Both the position numbers and the translations under genes were made by a program. DNA of 14,785 nucleotides from JBBRCX01 sp038204465 (lineage in GTDB: Bacteria > Planctomycetota > Phycisphaerae > Tepidisphaerales > Tepidisphaeraceae): NCBI GenBank assembly GCA_038204465.1, contig JBBRCX010000109.1:1-14785 (forward strand). The letters are read 5' to 3'. The notes beneath the pieces are model-generated. The model was not told the origin of the DNA. It did no database searches and saw nothing but the letters and a program-made list of their open reading frames with translations. Below are positions 6,861 through 14,590 of this stretch, one piece after another. The stretch's first letter is position 1, and each line of letters begins with the position of its first letter.

Positions 6861-8438
6861 TTATTTCTCGCTTTCCTCGAAACTTACCGTGCGCTCGAAC
6901 ACGTCGGCGAACAGGTCCATCTTACGGCGCGCGGCCCAGACCTCGAGCTCGGCGTCGCCGCGCGATTTCAAAATCACTTCGACATGATGCCGGCCGACTT
7001 TGCATTTGACGGCTGAGACGACGCCGCAGTGGCTGCGGTCCAACCCATCGGCGAGGCGGAGCAGCGCGGCGCCCACCTTCACGGTTTTCTTCGCGCGCTT
7101 TGAGAGCCGGCCGTATTGCTCGTGCGCGGCGTCCGGCTTGGACTTGCGATGGTAGCGGGCAATGTTGGCGATGATCCGCACCTCGTCGCGGGTGAGATTT
7201 TGAAGGTTCCCGTTGAGGATCAGGTACATGCTGTGCTTGTGGTGCTGCTCGCGGGCGATATGCCAGCCGATGTCGTGCAGGAGGGCGGCGTATTCAATGA
7301 GTTCGCGCTCATCCGTCCCCAATTCGTGCAGTGCAGCGGTCTGATCGAACAGGGCGAGACAGAGCTGCGCGACTTGCTCGCTGTGGGCCTGGTGCCAGTC
7401 GCAGCGGCGGGCGAGGTCGAGCACCCTGCGCCGGCGCGGGTCTGGGACCTGGCGGCGGATCGACAGCTCGGGCGTATGGCGGCTCAGATAATCGAGCAGC
7501 AGGCCCTCGCGCAAGGCCGACTTGCAGACGCGCAGCTCGGAGAGGTCGAGGCGGCGGAATAGCTCGTTCAAGAGAAGTGCGCCGGCAATGACCTGGTCTT
7601 TGCGCTGGTCGTCGAGTCCTTCCATAAGGGCGCGGTCCTTGGAGCGGCTTTCCAGCAGGCGGGCGACGAGGCGCGACAACGGGTCGCGCTGGATGATGGT
7701 GGCTCCGCCGCCGCGACACATGGCCGCGAGATTCTCGAGGGTGCCGCTGGTGCCCAGGGCGGCAACAGGCTTGAGGGCGAGGATGCTGTCGCAGATGGGC
7801 GTGAGCTCGCGGTCGTAGTGAGCCAGGAGCGATTTCAGATCGCCGGCGGCGATGGGGTCGGAGGAGACGTACCTGGCGGTCATGCGTGCGGCGCCGAGCT
7901 TTCGGCTTTCGAGAAGGGCGGCGCGCTTCTCGTCGGCGACGATGAACTCGACGCTGCCGCCGCCGACGTCGACGATGAAGTGCGCCTTGTCGCCCAGGTC
8001 AACCTCATGGCGAACGCCGAGGTAGATGAGCCGGGCCTCGTCGCGGGCGCTGAGGACGCGAATGGTGAGGCCGAGCTCGCGGCGGACGCGCTCGAGGAAA
8101 TCCCCGCCGTTTTCCGCCTCGCGGACGGCGCTGGTGGCGGCGGCGAGGATTTTCTCGCACTGCCGGCTGCGGGCGGCTTGCTGGAATCGGCGGAGGGTGG
8201 TGACGGCGCGGTCCATGGCTTCGCGCGAGAGGCGTCGCGAGGGGAAGCTGATGCGCCCCAGGCCGACCATTTCCTTCATTCGCCAAAGGGTGGTGAGGCT
8301 GCCGTCGGCGTCGGCCTGCGCGACGACCATGTGGAGGCTGTTGGAGCCGATGTCGATGGCCGCGAGGCGAAAATCAGAACGGTCTGATGACGGCGCCGGG
8401 CCGGTCTTGCGGAAGATGGAGAGGCTGGCCTTGCTCAT
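6861..8438 (-). CDS. Ppx/GppA family phosphatase with C-terminal HD domain
   Basis: Members of this ASKHA family remove terminal phosphate from inorganic polyphosphate (Ppx) or from pppGpp (GppA). Visible motifs: phosphate-1 loop AIDIGSNSLHMVV (27-39), catalytic Glu E134 in ARDEARLIYLG, phosphate-2 loop DVGGGSVEF (157-165), and the nucleotide-site motif ALGTSGTLENLA (227-238). After about residue 335 an HD-type domain follows, with HSEQVA (352-357), the LLHDIG pair H388/D389 and downstream histidines (H399-H402), as in long Ppx/GppA proteins. The total of 525 residues fits the two-domain form. Polyphosphatase and pppGpp phosphatase cannot be separated by sequence alone. No ppk gene is in the window. 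The next gene is 7 nt downstream; the upstream nudix gene ends 51 nt away. No SD is evident. Confidence 0.95.
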   Translation of the reverse strand: MSKASLSIFRKTGPAPSSDRSDFRLAAIDIGSNSLHMVVAQADADGSLTTLWRMKEMVGLGRISFPSRRLSREAMDRAVTTLRRFQQAARSRQCEKILAAATSAVREAENGGDFLERVRRELGLTIRVLSARDEARLIYLGVRHEVDLGDKAHFIVDVGGGSVEFIVADEKRAALLESRKLGAARMTARYVSSDPIAAGDLKSLLAHYDRELTPICDSILALKPVAALGTSGTLENLAAMCRGGGATIIQRDPLSRLVARLLESRSKDRALMEGLDDQRKDQVIAGALLLNELFRRLDLSELRVCKSALREGLLLDYLSRHTPELSIRRQVPDPRRRRVLDLARRCDWHQAHSEQVAQLCLALFDQTAALHELGTDERELIEYAALLHDIGWHIAREQHHKHSMYLILNGNLQNLTRDEVRIIANIARYHRKSKPDAAHEQYGRLSKRAKKTVKVGAALLRLADGLDRSHCGVVSAVKCKVGRHHVEVILKSRGDAELEVWAARRKMDLFADVFERTVSFEESEK

Positions 8439-8489
8439 GTCTGGGCGGAGGAATTCACCGCGGAGACCGGACGGACGGCGTGAGCGCCT

Positions 8490-9011
8490 CTACGGTGCAA
8501 AATCCCCATTTGAAAGACGAATTCGAAGATACGGCCTCGCGGGGCCGTTGTCCAAAATCTCCCGGGCAAGCTCGCCGAGCTGGGCGCGCTCGCCGGGCCA
8601 GAGGAATTCCTTGTCGATTTGAGATCGCTCGATCCAGCGGTGAGCGTCGTGCTCTTCGTTTAGTTTGACCATCGCGTCGGGAGCGACGACGGCGCAGAAG
8701 CCGGGACAGTGCCAGAGGCAGTCGTCGGCGTGAAGGTAGAAGGTGTCGACGGTGTCGAGCTGGTAGAACTCGAGGGGAGCGAGCCCCGCCTCTTCGCGCA
8801 GCTCGCGCAGGGCGGCGGCCCAGGCGGTTTCATCGCCCTCGATTCGGCCGCGGACGGTCGACCACACACCGCCGAGAAAATCATCCTTCGCGCGGCGGAG
8901 CTGCAGGAGCTGCTTCAGGATGCCGTCCGGCCCGGGGCGGACGACGTAGCAGCAGACCATGTCGTATCGGACTTTCATGGGCAGTTCAGCGGCGAACAAA
9001 ATTCTGACCAT
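8490..9011 (-). CDS. NUDIX hydrolase
   Basis: NUDIX enzymes hydrolyse nucleoside diphosphates linked to another group X. The Nudix box is complete: G55, E61, R69-E70, E73-E74, G76 and L77 fit GX5EX7REUXEEXGU exactly. The chain is 173 residues with a single domain. The upstream strand (MVCCYVVRP) and downstream VDTFYL...WHCPGFCAVV give an overall layout like the NudB/dATP-pyrophosphohydrolase group, so a nucleotide or dihydroneopterin triphosphate substrate is plausible but unproven. The ATG at 9011 overlaps dprA by 26 nt. The in-frame ATG at about 8978 (MKVRYDM) would start exactly where similarity to the family begins and leave a 7-nt gap. Neither start has a visible SD, so the start is uncertain. 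Confidence 0.92.
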   Translation of the reverse strand: MVRILFAAELPMKVRYDMVCCYVVRPGPDGILKQLLQLRRAKDDFLGGVWSTVRGRIEGDETAWAAALRELREEAGLAPLEFYQLDTVDTFYLHADDCLWHCPGFCAVVAPDAMVKLNEEHDAHRWIERSQIDKEFLWPGERAQLGELAREILDNGPARPYLRIRLSNGDFAP

Positions 9012-10122
9012 CGATGCGTTTCACGCGGCCTTTGAGGCTGAGGTAGGTGAGTTCCTGGAGGATGACCTGCGCAGGGAGGGCGGTGCGCTCGATGATTAGA
9101 TCGACGTCGGCGGGGTCGGAGCTGAGATGGGCGAGGATGGAGCTCTGCCGCTCGGTGAGTCCATCCGTCGGGCCCGTCGGCGCTGGGTCCGCGACGGTGG
9201 GCTCCGCACTCCCGAAGAGCGAGGGCTGCACCGCATCGTGCGGGAGGGGATCGAGGCCGTGGAGGACGTCTTCCAACTTCTCGACGAGAACGGCGCCGTC
9301 GCGAATCAGCAGGTGGGGGCCGGCGGAGAGGGGGTTGTCGACACGGCCGGGGACGGCGAAGACGGGTCGGCCGTGGTCATCGCAGGCGCAGCGCGCGGTG
9401 ATGAGGGCGCCGCTTTTCTCGTCGGCCTCGACGACCATTACGCCGCGGGAAATGCCGCTGACAAGGCGGTTGCGGCGGGGGAAGTTTTCGCGATTTGGCG
9501 GCGTTCCGAGAGGAAACTCGCTGACAACCGCGCCGCGCTGGGCGATTTGGTCGAAGAGCGGCCCGTTCTCCGGTGGGTAGGGAACGTCGAGCCCGCTGCC
9601 GAGAATTGCGAGGGTACGTCCCTGCGGTTGGGCGAGGGCGCCGCGATGAGCCGCGGAGTCGATGCCGCGGGCGCCGCCGCTGACGACGGTGAAGCCGGCT
9701 CCGGCGAGGAGTGAGGCGAAGCGTTCGGCCTGCTCGCGGCCGTAGTAGGTGCAGCGGCGGCTTCCGACGATACCGATGGAATTCAGATCGCGCGGCTCGA
9801 GCGTGCCGCGGACGTAGAGGACGAGCGGCGGGTCGGGGATGCTGCGCAGGAGCATCGGGAACGTCTCATCGTCGGGACAGAGCAGCGCGACGTTCATCGA
9901 AGCCGCGCGATCCATTTCACCCTGAACCGCGCCGGCCGCTTCGCGGAGTGACTGGTGGATGGTTGAGGCCCGCGCCGAAACGATTCCCTCGACCGCGCGG
10001 ATCGTTTGCGAGGAAATTTCGCAGGCCGCTTCGATGCTCCCAGCGGCGTCGATCATGCGGCGCGAGAGGATCGGGCCGATCCCCTCAGTGAGCGCGAGCT
10101 GGAGCCAGTGACGAAGTGCCAA
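8986..10122 (-). CDS. dprA: DNA processing protein DprA (Smf)
   Basis: DprA binds incoming single-stranded DNA and loads RecA during natural transformation. Residues 1-65 form a helical, HhH-like N-terminal domain. The Rossmann-like core has GIVGSRRCTYYG (117-128), SGGARGIDSAAH (148-159), GSGLDVPYPPEN (175-186) and FPRRNRLVSGIS (214-225). A Pro-rich linker (about 292-320) leads to a C-terminal winged helix (about 321-378). The length of 378 is typical. The start codon is TTG (10120-10122), supported by a strong SD at the right distance (10129-10133). It begins 3 nt after the aroB stop, so translational coupling is likely. No com genes are in the window, so a competence role rests on family knowledge only. 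Confidence 0.96.
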   Translation of the reverse strand: MALRHWLQLALTEGIGPILSRRMIDAAGSIEAACEISSQTIRAVEGIVSARASTIHQSLREAAGAVQGEMDRAASMNVALLCPDDETFPMLLRSIPDPPLVLYVRGTLEPRDLNSIGIVGSRRCTYYGREQAERFASLLAGAGFTVVSGGARGIDSAAHRGALAQPQGRTLAILGSGLDVPYPPENGPLFDQIAQRGAVVSEFPLGTPPNRENFPRRNRLVSGISRGVMVVEADEKSGALITARCACDDHGRPVFAVPGRVDNPLSAGPHLLIRDGAVLVEKLEDVLHGLDPLPHDAVQPSLFGSAEPTVADPAPTGPTDGLTERQSSILAHLSSDPADVDLIIERTALPAQVILQELTYLSLKGRVKRIDGQNFVRR

Positions 10123-10125
10123 CAG

Positions 10126-11223
10126 CTACCTCCGAAGGCCCTCGAATGCTGCGCGAACCTTTTCGGCGGGGATGTCATCACGGATGACGACATGGCCGAT
10201 GCGATCGGGCAGGACAAAGCGAAGCCGGCCGTCTTTTACTTTTTTGTCGGCATTTGCGACAGCCAGGAGCTCGGCGGTGTCGAGGGTTACCCCACGGACG
10301 GGGAGGCCGGCCTTTTCGATCACGGCGATGATTCGGCGGCGCGCTGAATCGTCGATCATCCCGAGGTCGTGCGCGAGGGCCGCGGCCGCGACCATGCCGA
10401 GGGCGATCGACTCGCCGTGCGAGTATTGATATTGAGACACGTGCTCGATGGCGTGGCCGAAGGTGTGGCCGAAATTGAGATGGGCGCGCTCGCCTTTCTC
10501 TTTCGGGTCGGCCTCGACGACCTTTGCCTTGATGGCGACGTTATGCGCGATCAGATCACAGAGGTAGTCCAGATCGAGCGCGAGTGCTTTGGTGATGTCG
10601 CGCTCCAGGCGCGAGAAGGCTTCGGCGTCGCGGATGATGTCATGCTTGATGCATTCGGCGAGCCCGCCGCGCAGCTCGCGAGGCGGCAATGTCTTCAGCA
10701 CCGCGGGATCGATGAGCACGGCGATGGGCTGATGGAAGGCGCCGATGAGGTTCTTGCCGGCCGGGTGGTTGACGCCGGTCTTCCCCCCCACGCTGGCATC
10801 GACCATTGCGAGAAGGGACGTGGGGACTTGCAGGAAGGGAACCCCGCGAAGGATGGTGGCCGCCACAAATCCGGCGACGTCGCCGACGACGCCACCGCCG
10901 AGGGCGATGATGGGGGTGGAGCGGTCGATGTTAGCGCGGAGGAGGCGGTCGAAGATGGGGAGCGTTTCGCTGAGGATTTTGTGGTCCTCGCCCGCGGGGA
11001 CTTCGACGCGGATGACGGAAAAACCAGCAGCGGTCAATGAGGCACTGAGGGTGTCGGCGTGAAGGGGCCCGACGGTTGAGTCGGTGATGACGGCAGCCTT
11101 GTTCGAATGAGTCAGACGGCGGAGGATCAGGCCTGCGGCATGAAGGAGGCCGGGTCGCACGAGGATGTCATATTCATGGCCTGGTGTTTTGGCGTGGATG
11201 GATCGGGGGGCGGCATCGGGCAT
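10126..11223 (-). CDS. aroB: 3-dehydroquinate synthase
   Basis: AroB converts DAHP to 3-dehydroquinate, step 2 of the shikimate pathway, using NAD+ and a divalent metal. The 365-residue length is normal. NAD-site glycines are at GGGVVGDVAGFVAA (109-122). The signature PTSLLAMVDASVGGKTGVNH spans 134-153. Metal ligands appear as E190 (GGLAECIKH), H253 (NFGHTFGHA) and H269 (YSHGE). The ATG start at 11223 is preceded by no SD, but TACAAT (11233-11238, minus) ends 9 nt upstream, which would give a nearly leaderless transcript. rimO ends 74 nt upstream and dprA starts 3 nt downstream. No other shikimate gene is adjacent. Confidence 0.97.
   Translation of the reverse strand: MPDAAPRSIHAKTPGHEYDILVRPGLLHAAGLILRRLTHSNKAAVITDSTVGPLHADTLSASLTAAGFSVIRVEVPAGEDHKILSETLPIFDRLLRANIDRSTPIIALGGGVVGDVAGFVAATILRGVPFLQVPTSLLAMVDASVGGKTGVNHPAGKNLIGAFHQPIAVLIDPAVLKTLPPRELRGGLAECIKHDIIRDAEAFSRLERDITKALALDLDYLCDLIAHNVAIKAKVVEADPKEKGERAHLNFGHTFGHAIEHVSQYQYSHGESIALGMVAAAALAHDLGMIDDSARRRIIAVIEKAGLPVRGVTLDTAELLAVANADKKVKDGRLRFVLPDRIGHVVIRDDIPAEKVRAAFEGLRR
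10129..10133 (-). promoter_or_regulatory. Shine-Dalgarno GGAGG deciding the TTG start of dprA
   Basis: On the minus strand GGAGG lies 6 nt before TTG. It is encoded by the last two Arg codons of aroB (CGG AGG TAG), so ribosomes finishing aroB are placed to start dprA. No ATG gives a comparable fit. Confidence 0.75.
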
Positions 11224-11232
11224 CGGCGGCGA

Positions 11233-11238
11233 ATTGTA
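11233..11238 (-). promoter_or_regulatory. Putative -10 element (TACAAT) just before aroB
   Basis: TACAAT in a very GC-rich rimO-aroB gap ends 9 nt before the aroB ATG. No recognisable -35 lies 16-19 nt upstream. If real, it would give a near-leaderless mRNA starting the aroB-dprA-nudix-ppx-TMK transcript separately from rimO. Confidence 0.3.
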
Positions 11239-11297
11239 CCGCGGGAAGCGGGGCGGGACAGGTTCGGCTGGGAGGGCGGCATTGGCTGGCGGAGGAA

Positions 11298-12767
11298 TCA
11301 GGCGCGCAGGACCTGGAGCGTGCGGGAGCGCGAAGTGGGAACTTCGGCGATGAGGTCGTAGGCATCGTGGCCGGTGACTTTAACGTTGATGAGTTGTCCG
11401 GCGTGGAGACCGGGAGTCTGGACCAGGACAACGGAGTCGATGTCAGGCGCCTGGGACTGACTGCGGGCGATGTGGCCGTCTTCCCGGTCGCGGCCGGCGG
11501 GGCGATCGACGAGGACTTCAATCGTGCGGCCCTTCAGGCGTTTCGCCTTTGCGAAAGCGACTTCCTGTTGGGCGAGCATGAGCTCCTCGACGCGCGCGTC
11601 CTTGACGTGGTCGGGAAGCTGATCCTGCATCCGTCCCATCGGGGTGCCGGCTTCCTGGCTATAGGGGAAGACGCCCATCATGTCGAAGCCGAAGTCCTTG
11701 ACGAAGTTCACCAGCTCGGCGTGCTGTCGATCGGTCTCTGGGGGCGAGCCGGCGATGAAGGTGGTTCGGATCGCGATGCCTGGCACCCGTTGGCGCAGCT
11801 TGTCGAGCAGGGTTTCGATCTGGGCGCGCGTGACTCGGCGGCGCATCGCGGTGAGCAGCTCGTCGTTGATGTGCTGCAACGGCATGTCGATGTACTTCAG
11901 AATGCGCGGCGAGTCGGCAATCGCCTGAATCATCTCGTCGGTAAAGCAGGAGGGATAGGCGTACATGAGCCGGAGCCAATGCACGTCGCTCAGATGACGG
12001 TCGAGGGTTTTCAACAGGCCGGCGAGGCCCGGAGCGTAGCCGATATCGGTGCCGTAGCTGGTGGTGTCCTGTCCGATCAGGTTCAACTCGACCGCGCCAT
12101 CGGCGGCGAGCTCCTTGGCTTCCGCGAGGATCTGCTCGATGGGCTTGGAGCGCATGGGGCCACGGATCGAGGGGATCGTGCAGAAGGTGCAGCCCTGGTT
12201 ACAGCCTTCGCTGATCCGCAGGTAGGCGTAGTGCCGCGGCGTGAGGCGGAGCCGGGCGCGGTCGTCTTCGAAGACGGGAAGGCGGCTGGATTTGCTGTCG
12301 CGAGCTTCGGTGTATTCGAGATCGGCGCTCGCGGCCAGCTCCTTCGAAAGGTCGTGGTACTTGCCAAGGAAGTGCCCGTGCTCCTGCCTCGGGTTCTGCT
12401 TGCCGTGGACGGCCTGGACGATGTGCTCGCGATCGAACACGCCAACGAGGCGGTCAACCTCCGGAACTTCTGCGAGGAGTCTGGTCTTGTGGCGCTGGAC
12501 GAGACAGCCCGCGACGACGACCCGTCTGCAGCGCCCGGTTTTCTTGAACTCGACCGCTTCGCGGATCGCGCCGAGCGATTCGGTTTTTGAGGCCTCGAGG
12601 AAGCCGCAGGTGTTCACGACGATGGCGTCGGCGGAGGCGGGGTCCGAGGTGATGGTCAGTCCATCCGCGGCTAGAAGTCCCAGCATTCGCTCGCTGTCGA
12701 CGAGGTTTTTTGGGCAGCCGAGGCTTACGAAGGCGACGGATTGGATCGGCTTGGCGGGACGGGGCAT
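11298..12767 (-). CDS. rimO: Ribosomal protein S12 methylthiotransferase RimO
   Basis: RimO is a radical-SAM enzyme that methylthiolates a conserved Asp of ribosomal protein S12. The N-terminal UPF0004 domain supplies three cluster ligands: C18 in SLGCPKN, C54 in VNTCGF and C88 in AGCLV. The radical-SAM CX3CX2C is C189, C193, C196, followed by TIPSIRGPMRSKP (197-209), typical of RimO rather than MiaB. A TRAM domain lies at about 412-476. At 489 residues it is longer than the usual 430-445; most of the excess is a linker (about 121-172) between the two cluster domains. The start is well supported: SD GGAGAAG (12770-12776, minus) ends 2 nt before the ATG. It is the first gene of the minus-strand block and is divergent from folC. 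Confidence 0.96.
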   Translation of the reverse strand: MPRPAKPIQSVAFVSLGCPKNLVDSERMLGLLAADGLTITSDPASADAIVVNTCGFLEASKTESLGAIREAVEFKKTGRCRRVVVAGCLVQRHKTRLLAEVPEVDRLVGVFDREHIVQAVHGKQNPRQEHGHFLGKYHDLSKELAASADLEYTEARDSKSSRLPVFEDDRARLRLTPRHYAYLRISEGCNQGCTFCTIPSIRGPMRSKPIEQILAEAKELAADGAVELNLIGQDTTSYGTDIGYAPGLAGLLKTLDRHLSDVHWLRLMYAYPSCFTDEMIQAIADSPRILKYIDMPLQHINDELLTAMRRRVTRAQIETLLDKLRQRVPGIAIRTTFIAGSPPETDRQHAELVNFVKDFGFDMMGVFPYSQEAGTPMGRMQDQLPDHVKDARVEELMLAQQEVAFAKAKRLKGRTIEVLVDRPAGRDREDGHIARSQSQAPDIDSVVLVQTPGLHAGQLINVKVTGHDAYDLIAEVPTSRSRTLQVLRA

Positions 12768-13018
12768 TACTTCTCCACGAGGTCGGCCGCAACCTACAGG
12801 GAGGGTGCGGTAAAGTAAAACGAGATGAAACGGGGGGGTGTGTTCCTAAAACAGCAGTCGAAACCGCACTGACAGCAAATGATTGCGGATGACGCGGCGT
12901 GCTCAACCGTGCTGAATAACTCTCCTGGTGCTTCTCCTGGCCCAATTTGCTCTTTTGCAACTTTCGGCCAAAATGCGCATGTGCAAGTATAGGACCTGTC
13001 AGCGGTTGCCCCCAAAAG

Positions 13019-13047
13019 TTGAAAGGGAGCGGTTATTCCTATAGAAT
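13019..13047 (+). promoter_or_regulatory. Putative folC promoter
   Basis: The -35 is TTGAAA (13019-13024), the spacer is 17 nt, and the -10 is TAGAAT (13042-13047). The predicted start (about 13054) is within 3 nt of the folC ATG at 13057, which implies a leaderless or near-leaderless mRNA. The rest of the 289-bp rimO-folC gap holds no gene. A weaker minus-strand TATACT (12986-12991) could serve rimO. Confidence 0.5.
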
Positions 13048-13056
13048 GGGTCGACT

Positions 13057-14541
13057 ATGGGTATCCGTGCGAAAGTCAGGCAAACCACCCGCCGTCGTGG
13101 CACTCCGGTGCTGTCGACCAAGCGGGCTCGTCCGGGGCGACGGCTGCGCCACGACCACAAGCGCGCTGTTGTTCGCGAGATCGAGCATAAGCCGGCGGGC
13201 ACTGGAATCACCAGCTACCCGAGGGCGCTGCGGTTCCTTGCTGCGCTGAGCGATTTTGAGCGGCTCCGAATCGTTCGCTACAACACGCAGAACTTCGACT
13301 TAGATCGCATGCGAACCCTACTCAAGAAGCTGGGGAATCCGCACGATCAGTTTCGATCGATTCACGTCGCCGGCACCAAGGGAAAGGGCAGCACGTGCGC
13401 GATGATCGCCTCGATGCTGCAGGCGTCGGGATATAAGACGGGACTGTACTGCAGCCCGCACCTGATCGACACTCGCGAGCGCATCTGTATTGATGGCGAT
13501 ATGATTTCGCAGGCGGAGTTTGTGCGCCTGGTTCGTCAGATCGAGCCGATCGTCCGGCGGATGAAGCCGACGCCGACGTACTTCGACGTGCTGACTGCCA
13601 TCGCGTTCAAGTACTTCGCCGAGCAGAAGGTTGAGTTGGCGGTTGTCGAGACGGGCCTCGGCGGACGGTTGGACAGCACCAACGTGATCAAGCCGGAGGT
13701 GACGGCCATCACAAGCCTGAGCAAGGACCACATGGCGCAGCTGGGCACGACGCTGGCGCGCATCGCGGAGGAGAAAGCCGGCATCTTCAAGGCTGGCGTT
13801 CCTGCGGTCACGGTGGTGCAGGATCCTGATGCGCAGGCGGTGCTGAAGCGCGTGGCGGACAAGGTGGGCGCGCCGCTGGACGTGACGGGGCGGACCATCG
13901 AGTTCAGCTATCGTTTCGAATCGAGCCGGATGCTGGGCCCGCATAACCGCGTCTGCCTGACGACCGCGAACAGCAAGTTCGAGCATCTCGCGGTCCCGCT
14001 GATCGGCGAGCACCAGGCGATCAACTGCGGGTTGGCGCTGGCGGTGATCGACCTGCTCAAGACGCGCGGCCTGGCGATCAGCGACGCCCGCGCGATGGAA
14101 GGGCTTGCCAAGACGCACGTTCCCGGGCGGATGGAGATGCTTGGCACGACGCCGCGCGTCATCGCGGACGCGGCACACAACGCCGCAAGTCTGGATGCGA
14201 TGATGAAGGCGATCGGGCAGTACATTCCGTACGACTCGATGGTGGTGATCTTCGGCTGCTGCGCGGACAAGGACGTCGCGGGGATGCTGGAGCGCATCAG
14301 CAGCGGCGCCGACAAGGTGATTTTCACCCGCGTCAACAACATCCGATCGGCCGACCCCAATGAGTTGTCGGCGCGTTACGTTGAGCTGTACGGGAAGATG
14401 GCCCAGGTTGCGCCGACCCTGGAAGACGCGCTGGCGATCGCCAACCGCGCGGTCACCAAAGAAGACCTGATCTGCATCACCGGCAGTTTCTACCTGGTCG
14501 GCGAGGCGAAGAAACTGTTCGCCTCGATGAAGCCCTCATAA
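13057..14541 (+). CDS. folC: Folylpolyglutamate synthase / dihydrofolate synthase FolC
   Basis: A Mur-ligase-family ATP-dependent enzyme that adds glutamate to dihydropteroate and/or to reduced folates (folate pathway, cytosol). Motifs: P-loop VAGTKGKGST (104-113), ETGLGGRLDSTN (198-209), SKDHMAQLG (222-230), EEKAGIFK (238-245, containing the lysine that is usually carbamylated), HVPGRME (354-360) and DAAHN (371-375), with the C-terminal domain to 494. The mature-like core begins at about 53 (SYPRALRFL). The first 50 residues are an unusual Arg/Lys-rich extension. No better in-frame start exists before the core except GTG at 13108, which lacks an SD, and the promoter fit favours 13057. The gene is monocistronic, with a terminator 20 nt after the stop. 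Whether it has one or both activities cannot be read from the sequence. Confidence 0.95.
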   Translation: MGIRAKVRQTTRRRGTPVLSTKRARPGRRLRHDHKRAVVREIEHKPAGTGITSYPRALRFLAALSDFERLRIVRYNTQNFDLDRMRTLLKKLGNPHDQFRSIHVAGTKGKGSTCAMIASMLQASGYKTGLYCSPHLIDTRERICIDGDMISQAEFVRLVRQIEPIVRRMKPTPTYFDVLTAIAFKYFAEQKVELAVVETGLGGRLDSTNVIKPEVTAITSLSKDHMAQLGTTLARIAEEKAGIFKAGVPAVTVVQDPDAQAVLKRVADKVGAPLDVTGRTIEFSYRFESSRMLGPHNRVCLTTANSKFEHLAVPLIGEHQAINCGLALAVIDLLKTRGLAISDARAMEGLAKTHVPGRMEMLGTTPRVIADAAHNAASLDAMMKAIGQYIPYDSMVVIFGCCADKDVAGMLERISSGADKVIFTRVNNIRSADPNELSARYVELYGKMAQVAPTLEDALAIANRAVTKEDLICITGSFYLVGEAKKLFASMKPS

Positions 14542-14561
14542 CGACTTCTTCAGTCCCACTC

Positions 14562-14590
14562 GAGAGCGGCCCGTTTGGACCGCTCTCTTT
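14562..14590 (+). terminator. Intrinsic terminator of folC, also the target site of a group II intron
   Basis: The stem is GAGAGCGG (14562-14569) with CCGCTCTC (14580-14587), an 8-bp perfect GC-rich stem with a 10-nt loop. A short T-run (14588-14590) follows and is cut by GTGCG, the first bases of the intron. The longer T-tract expected of a terminator may have been separated by the insertion. Confidence 0.8.

Noticed and set aside
11184..12590. 468-codon + strand frame opposite rimO and the aroB start
   Set aside because: Long only because stops are rare in GC-rich antisense frames; rimO motifs are complete on the minus strand.
12804..12814. GGTGCGGTAAA, identical to 4303-4313 before tRNA-His
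   Set aside because: An 11-mer shared by two upstream regions, but the second has no suitable -35 and no gene close by; likely chance.
13318..14178. 286-codon minus-strand frame opposite folC
   Set aside because: Shadow of folC; Arg-rich with no recognisable domain.
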